33,640 nucleotides of DNA from a virus, in the IMG/VR virus record IMGVR_UViG_3300031951_000699, positions 1 to 33,640 of that record; one strand, given 5' to 3'. The number at the start of each line of letters is the position of its first letter. Positions within the stretch are counted from its first letter, which is position 1. Both the position numbers and the translations under genes were made by a program. This document shows positions 29,600-33,640 of the stretch, in pieces. The notes beneath the pieces are model-generated. The model was not told where the DNA came from and did not search any database. It saw only the letters and a program-made list of their open reading frames with translations.

Positions 29600-30913
29600 T
29601 TACTTTAGGTATCTAACTATTACGATTCCAGAACCACCAGTAGTTCCTTCACAACCGCCGCCTTGACCTGTGCTAACTGCACCATTTACATAACTTCCAG
29701 CGCCACCTTGCGTTCCAGCAGAACCGAATCCATTGTTTCCGCCGCCAACACCGCCACCAGAATAGTAGTAAGTTCCGCTAGATAAAACACCTGTAGCAGT
29801 TGCAGAACCCCACGATGAAAATGTGCCTGTTCCATTTCCAGCATTTCCACCTACGCGTGATGTTGGAGCCGCAGGAGAACCGCCCGCACCACCACCACCA
29901 CCTGACGCTCCGCCACCGCCGTCCCAATATCCAGCCGCACCAGCAAATCCGTAACCAGTTCCACCAGTTCCAGTTTGTGTAGTGGCACCACCACCAGCAA
30001 TAGGACCACCACCACCACCTGAACCACCGCTTGCTCCAGCGATATTTGCAGGGTTAACTCCTGCACCCCCGCCACCGCCACCGACTGCTGCAGTCAAAGA
30101 ACCAAATACGCTATTGGAACCATTGCTTCCTTGTCCAAAACTTCCTCTATTTGAACCGCCAGCACCAACAGTTACAGCGTAATTTTGTGCAGTAAGTGAT
30201 TGTGATGTCGCATAGAAAATACCACCACCACCACCGCCGCCACCATAAGAAAATCCAGCGGCACCGCCACCAGCAATAACAAGCACATCTGCTGTTACTG
30301 ATTGATTAGGCGTAAAGACTCCAGTGTTTGTAAAAGTGTGATACCAGTATGTACTATCACTAGTGACAGTTCCTCCAAGTGCTTTAGGACTTGAATCGCC
30401 AACATATTTGAAAACGCCATACAAAGTTGCGGTTGAGTGTTCAGCAAAATCGCCTGATGACAAGTAAGCCGTTATACGAGTAATTGCCGCCGTATCAGAC
30501 CATAAATAAGCAGCCATATTCTGAAATACATCAGGTGAATTCGTAACATTATTTTCAACTACTCCATCAGACATGGCACTTTTGTTATTGTTTCCAGCAT
30601 AATTTGGAATGTAAAAATATGTATTACTGAATGTGCTTGCTAATGCAGAATTAGAATTAGTCAGCAACTGCATATTTGATGTTGTTCCGCTAGTTGCTGA
30701 TGACCCATTACCCCTGAACCATTTTGTTTGAAGATTACTGGTAGTATTGTTGAATTTGAGGAACATTTCGGCTGATGCTGTTGATTCTTCTCTTGTAGAA
30801 AAAACTAACATCAAATCTGTGTAAGTTTGTGGGATTGATTGAAAATCAATTTCCGCGATTCCACCTGCACCTACTGTGACAGTTTGAATCGCTCGCATAT
30901 TTTTACTTGTCAT
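29600..30913 (-). CDS. Glycine-rich adhesin, paralogue 1
   Basis: The 437-residue protein has an N-terminal beta domain (about 1-190, with FQSIPQTYTDLMLVFSTREE), the repeated element YWYHTFTNTGVFTP, then about 220 residues with long Gly runs and a closing GGSGIVIVRYLK. The glycine-rich domain is like adhesins that pack polyglycine helices. It is probably a receptor-binding tip. It overlaps paralogue 2 by four bases (ATGA). About 30 bases near 30329 are almost identical to 31682. Confidence 0.8.
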   Translation of the reverse strand: MTSKNMRAIQTVTVGAGGIAEIDFQSIPQTYTDLMLVFSTREESTASAEMFLKFNNTTSNLQTKWFRGNGSSATSGTTSNMQLLTNSNSALASTFSNTYFYIPNYAGNNNKSAMSDGVVENNVTNSPDVFQNMAAYLWSDTAAITRITAYLSSGDFAEHSTATLYGVFKYVGDSSPKALGGTVTSDSTYWYHTFTNTGVFTPNQSVTADVLVIAGGGAAGFSYGGGGGGGGIFYATSQSLTAQNYAVTVGAGGSNRGSFGQGSNGSNSVFGSLTAAVGGGGGGAGVNPANIAGASGGSGGGGGPIAGGGATTQTGTGGTGYGFAGAAGYWDGGGGASGGGGGAGGSPAAPTSRVGGNAGNGTGTFSSWGSATATGVLSSGTYYYSGGGVGGGNNGFGSAGTQGGAGSYVNGAVSTGQGGGCEGTTGGSGIVIVRYLK

Positions 30914-32247
30914 ACTGCGTACCTCACTATCACGATACCCGAACCACCATTACCGCCAGCGTAACCACCTGGGGTAGCGCTAGGACCATCTGCCGCGCCA
31001 CCGCCACCGCTTCCTGTATTTGCTGTTCCGCTTGTTGGTGCAGGTGTTGAACGAGTACCACCATTTCCACCAATTCCTGAGCCACCAGTTCCTTGACCTG
31101 AACCTGACGAATACGCACAACCACCACCGCCACCAGCATAAGTAGTAGATGTACTTGAAATAGAAGTTGCTACACCAGCACCACCATTACCGCCGCTTGC
31201 ACCACTATTAGAAATGCCAACAGCACCAGCACCACCACCACCAGCCGCAGAGCGATTGGAACCATCCCACACTCCAGCACCGCCAGCATAACCTTGATTT
31301 ACTGTTCTTGCGCCGCCTGTTTGTCCTGATGATGAGTTTGTAGAACCGCCACCGCCCGAACCGCCCGATGAAGGATTGCTATTGAAAGCACCACCAGCGC
31401 CGCCGCCAGTAGAAGTAATTGTTGAAAATACAGAATTTGAACCGCTCGACGCAACAACAGAATTAGAACCTGCTCCACCTGCGCCAACAGTTACAACATA
31501 AGCCTGAGCAGTAAGAGAAAGTGCAGATTCAAGCGACCCACCGCCACCAGTAGCAGTAACAGTACAACGCAATCCACCTGCGCCGCCGCCGCCACCAAAA
31601 TAAGTCCCACCAGCACCACCGCCAGCGACAACTAAATAGTCAGCCGTTAATGATTGTAAAGGTGTGAATACGCCTGACGATGTAAAAGTGTGATACCAAT
31701 ATGTACCATCACTATAAATTTGATTGCCGCCACTTGCTTTTGGCGTGGACATACCATCGGTTGATATACCGTAGAGGTTGAAGGTTGAGCCTGAAAGCCA
31801 ATTAGTGCTGCTGTTTCTGCCGAACAAATCTATAGATGTAATAGCAGAGGTTGAGCGCCATAAATTTACACAGGCTTCCGTTGAAGTACTTGTGTTGTTA
31901 TTCCTACTCAATACAGTTTTATTGGTAGTAGTATTAGAATAATTCTGAATTTGTATAATTGCATTAGATTGAAGAGCATTTGTGAAAAAACCACCGCTTG
32001 TTATGTAACAAGATGTTTGATTTAATTGCCTGCCAGTGAAAGCACCGCTACCGTTTCCTTGAAAATTTGTACCAGAATAATTGCTTCCTGTGTCGAAATT
32101 GAATCTCATTGCTACATCTTCGCTGCCAGCAAAACCCCCATTAACTACCAAAATCAAATCCGTATAGGTCTGTGGAATACCAGCGAAAGTGACAGATGAC
32201 TGTGCGCTAGAGAGCGTTACGGTTGCGATAGGTGTATAGGTACTCAC
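30910..32247 (-). CDS. Glycine-rich adhesin, paralogue 2
   Basis: The 445-residue protein has the same plan as paralogue 1: FAGIPQTYTDLILVVNGGFA near the start, FNFDTGSNYS, then YWYHTFTSSGVFTP, a glycine-rich domain (GGAGGTYFGGGGGAGG) and the end GGSGIVIVRYAV. It most likely arose by tandem duplication with the next gene. Differences lie mainly in the Gly-rich loops, where receptor contact is expected. It starts next to the stop codon of paralogue 3. Confidence 0.8.
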   Translation of the reverse strand: MSTYTPIATVTLSSAQSSVTFAGIPQTYTDLILVVNGGFAGSEDVAMRFNFDTGSNYSGTNFQGNGSGAFTGRQLNQTSCYITSGGFFTNALQSNAIIQIQNYSNTTTNKTVLSRNNNTSTSTEACVNLWRSTSAITSIDLFGRNSSTNWLSGSTFNLYGISTDGMSTPKASGGNQIYSDGTYWYHTFTSSGVFTPLQSLTADYLVVAGGGAGGTYFGGGGGAGGLRCTVTATGGGGSLESALSLTAQAYVVTVGAGGAGSNSVVASSGSNSVFSTITSTGGGAGGAFNSNPSSGGSGGGGSTNSSSGQTGGARTVNQGYAGGAGVWDGSNRSAAGGGGAGAVGISNSGASGGNGGAGVATSISSTSTTYAGGGGGCAYSSGSGQGTGGSGIGGNGGTRSTPAPTSGTANTGSGGGGAADGPSATPGGYAGGNGGSGIVIVRYAV

Positions 32248-32832
32248 TTACGCTCCTTTCACCGCGTATAAAGAACATTGCGTATATTGTAATAAATTGC
32301 CTGATAAACCAGATAAAGTAATTGAAGTAATAGCGTTTGTATTTCGCCACGAACCTGATGATAGAGAAATAAAACCTGTTTGTTGATTTGCACCTGAATT
32401 ATTATCTTCACCTGAGAAAAAACGAGCAGTTTTATATTTATTACTATTTGCGTAATCTAATACATCTATCACAAATGCGCCAAACATATTAGCAATTCCA
32501 CCATTACCTGCAACCTGCGTGAACATAAAAGTAGAAGTAGCCGCACTTCCTAAATCAAAATTTGCTCCGTCACTCGTCAATTGATGTCGTGAATAATTAG
32601 AACCTGTATCAGAATTGAATTGCAAAACTAAACCGTCATTAGAAAAAGTTGTTCTTGCTGTTCTAGCAATTCCCCTAATTTGTAAATGTTTGTAAGTGTT
32701 AGGAATATTAGAAAAAGTTATTGATGATGCGCTAGAAGAACCCACAATAATATTTTGTAACGCAAACATCGCGCCAGTATCGGTAGACTGACCTTGGCGA
32801 GTGGAAGAAGCGATAACCCCAAGAATAGGCAT
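32248..32832 (-). CDS. Fibre paralogue 3, short form without glycine-rich domain
   Basis: From ATG 32832 (TAATG junction) the 194-residue product contains SITFSNIPNTYKHLQIRGIA and LQFNSDTGSNYSRHQL, the same N-terminal domain as both glycine-rich adhesins, and stops where their Gly-rich parts would begin (QCSLYAVKGA). It may be a shaft-like relative, or a shortened duplicate. The start at 32859 would overlap the upstream gene by 28 bases and is less likely. Confidence 0.72.
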   Translation of the reverse strand: MPILGVIASSTRQGQSTDTGAMFALQNIIVGSSSASSITFSNIPNTYKHLQIRGIARTARTTFSNDGLVLQFNSDTGSNYSRHQLTSDGANFDLGSAATSTFMFTQVAGNGGIANMFGAFVIDVLDYANSNKYKTARFFSGEDNNSGANQQTGFISLSSGSWRNTNAITSITLSGLSGNLLQYTQCSLYAVKGA

Positions 32833-33479
32833 TAGGCGATATCTCCCATCGCATACCAAGTATCTGTTGCTGTTTTAATAAGCGTGATAGCGGAATATTG
32901 AGCGCGGCATTTAGGGGATGCGGCTGTTGCTCCTGTTGAGTTGATAGTTGTTGTCGCAGGTGTTGTTGCGCTAATTGTGAGTTGTCCTGCGCCTGTTTGA
33001 AGGATAGTGATTTGTGTTCCTGTCGCAAACGCTACTGAGCCGTTAGTAGGAACATTGACAGTTCCAGCAGTAGCGCCATTAGAAGCAAGTAACAATTTAC
33101 CAGCGTCACCAGCAACAAGAGTGTAAGCGTTAGCAGAGAAGGAAGGAGTTGCTTGACCTTGTGTAATTGTTGGTGTTGTAAGAGTCTTGTTAGTGAGCGT
33201 TTGCGCCGTAGATAAATCAACAGTTGTCGCTGTATCAATCGCAATTGTTCCGCTACCTGTAATTGTCCCACCGCTTAGTCCTGTTCCAGCAGTAATGCTT
33301 GTTACTGTGCCAGTACCACCAAAATAAGATAACGATGACCAAGCAGATGAACCATTGCCGATTTTGGCTTTACCTGTATCAGTTTCAAATCCCCACTCAC
33401 CTGCGGCAAGAGTTGGATTTGTTGAAGTCCATTGTGCGGCAGTTCCGCGCCGTACTTGAATTTGTGTGACTACTGCCAT
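32832..33479 (-). CDS. Tail fibre protein with tropism-determinant-type N-terminus
   Basis: The 215-residue product starts VVTQIQVRRGTAAQWTSTNP and then GEWGFETDTGKAKIGNGSSAW, the well-known N-terminal module that fixes fibres to the tail. A beta-solenoid-like Thr/Gly repeat region follows (QTLTNKTLTTPTITQGQATP). The end CRAQYSAITLIKTATDTWYA is a common fibre terminal domain. It begins in a TAATG junction with the partial gene upstream. Confidence 0.82.
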   Translation of the reverse strand: MAVVTQIQVRRGTAAQWTSTNPTLAAGEWGFETDTGKAKIGNGSSAWSSLSYFGGTGTVTSITAGTGLSGGTITGSGTIAIDTATTVDLSTAQTLTNKTLTTPTITQGQATPSFSANAYTLVAGDAGKLLLASNGATAGTVNVPTNGSVAFATGTQITILQTGAGQLTISATTPATTTINSTGATAASPKCRAQYSAITLIKTATDTWYAMGDIA

Positions 33480-33640
33480 TATGGAGTTCCCCCATTTACT
33501 GTTTGCGTAGCGATATCAGATGGATTTGCGCCACCCATATAAGGTGCGATTCCATCAAATACACCAGCATCTATTTCGGTTAGTGTTGTTGAAGCGCCAA
33601 CGACTTGCCAAGCAGAGCCGTCATACACTTTGAGTCCTGT
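33479..33640 (-). CDS. Fibre-like protein, C-terminal part only
   Basis: The final 53 codons of a gene that begins beyond the window. It contains LKVYDGSAWQVVGA, a fibre-type motif as in the 506- and 209-residue proteins, then DAGVFDGIAPYMGGAN. The stop TAA overlaps the start of the next gene (TAATG). The gene is cut by the window edge, so its full role cannot be judged. Confidence 0.65.
   Translation of the reverse strand, partial: TGLKVYDGSAWQVVGASTTLTEIDAGVFDGIAPYMGGANPSDIATQTVNGGTP

Overview
This window is part of a tailed double-stranded DNA phage genome with siphovirus-like modules. Nearly every gene reads right to left on the minus strand, many pairs overlap by 1-17 bases (ATGA, TAATG, TGATG junctions), and head, tail-fibre, lysis, recombination and replication functions are all recognisable. 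Several features suggest an actinobacterial host: a ReqiPepy6 Gp37-like tail protein, an SSB starting like actinobacterial SSBs, an MSMEG_6728-like protein, actinophage-type ParB and metallophosphoesterase genes, and possible leaderless promoters. The moderate base composition would fit an uncultured freshwater actinobacterial phage. The host assignment is inference.

Layout, read in the direction of transcription. (a) 33640 to 24751: at least six fibre or adhesin genes (three of them tandem paralogues, two with glycine-rich C-terminal domains), a Gp37-like tail protein, a CHAP endolysin with a holin and a second holin-like membrane protein, a small HTH-like protein, a metallophosphoesterase and a DUF6378-like protein, closed by a strong intrinsic terminator at 24698-24729. 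(b) 24487-24699: the only convincing plus-strand gene, encoding a small acidic protein. (c) 24030-24486: a gene-poor control region with candidate divergent promoters and a dyad. (d) 24029 to 21197: small accessory genes and a DUF932 gene. Four type II hammerhead ribozymes sit in the gaps between cistrons. (e) 21197 to 12192: recombination and replication. This includes an MSMEG_6728-like/HTH fusion, RecT, a Cas4/RecB-like nuclease, a DnaD-like initiator with a candidate internal origin, RusA, HNH, SSB, a transglycosylase and many small Cys-rich proteins. (f) 12099 to 8838: a DNA-modification operon with a UDP-glucuronate decarboxylase-like enzyme, a ParB-like protein, a TET/JBP-like dioxygenase and a TET-associated glycosyltransferase. 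It runs directly into (g) 8845 to 1: terS, terL, three small-protein or fibre genes, portal, MuF-like protein, protease-scaffold fusion and the start of the major capsid gene.

The tail-tube, tape-measure and connector genes are absent. They should lie beyond position 1, downstream of the capsid gene. In a circularly permuted genome they would then lead into the fibre genes at the right end.

Two systems stand out. First, four covarying hammerhead ribozymes are placed exactly between a stop codon and the next ribosome-binding site. They would cut one transcript into separate mRNAs, each ending in a hairpin and starting with a hairpin. Second, the TET, glycosyltransferase and UXS-like genes together suggest that phage DNA cytosines are hydroxylated and then decorated with a pentose such as xylose. 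No cytosine methyltransferase is visible in the window to supply 5-methylcytosine.
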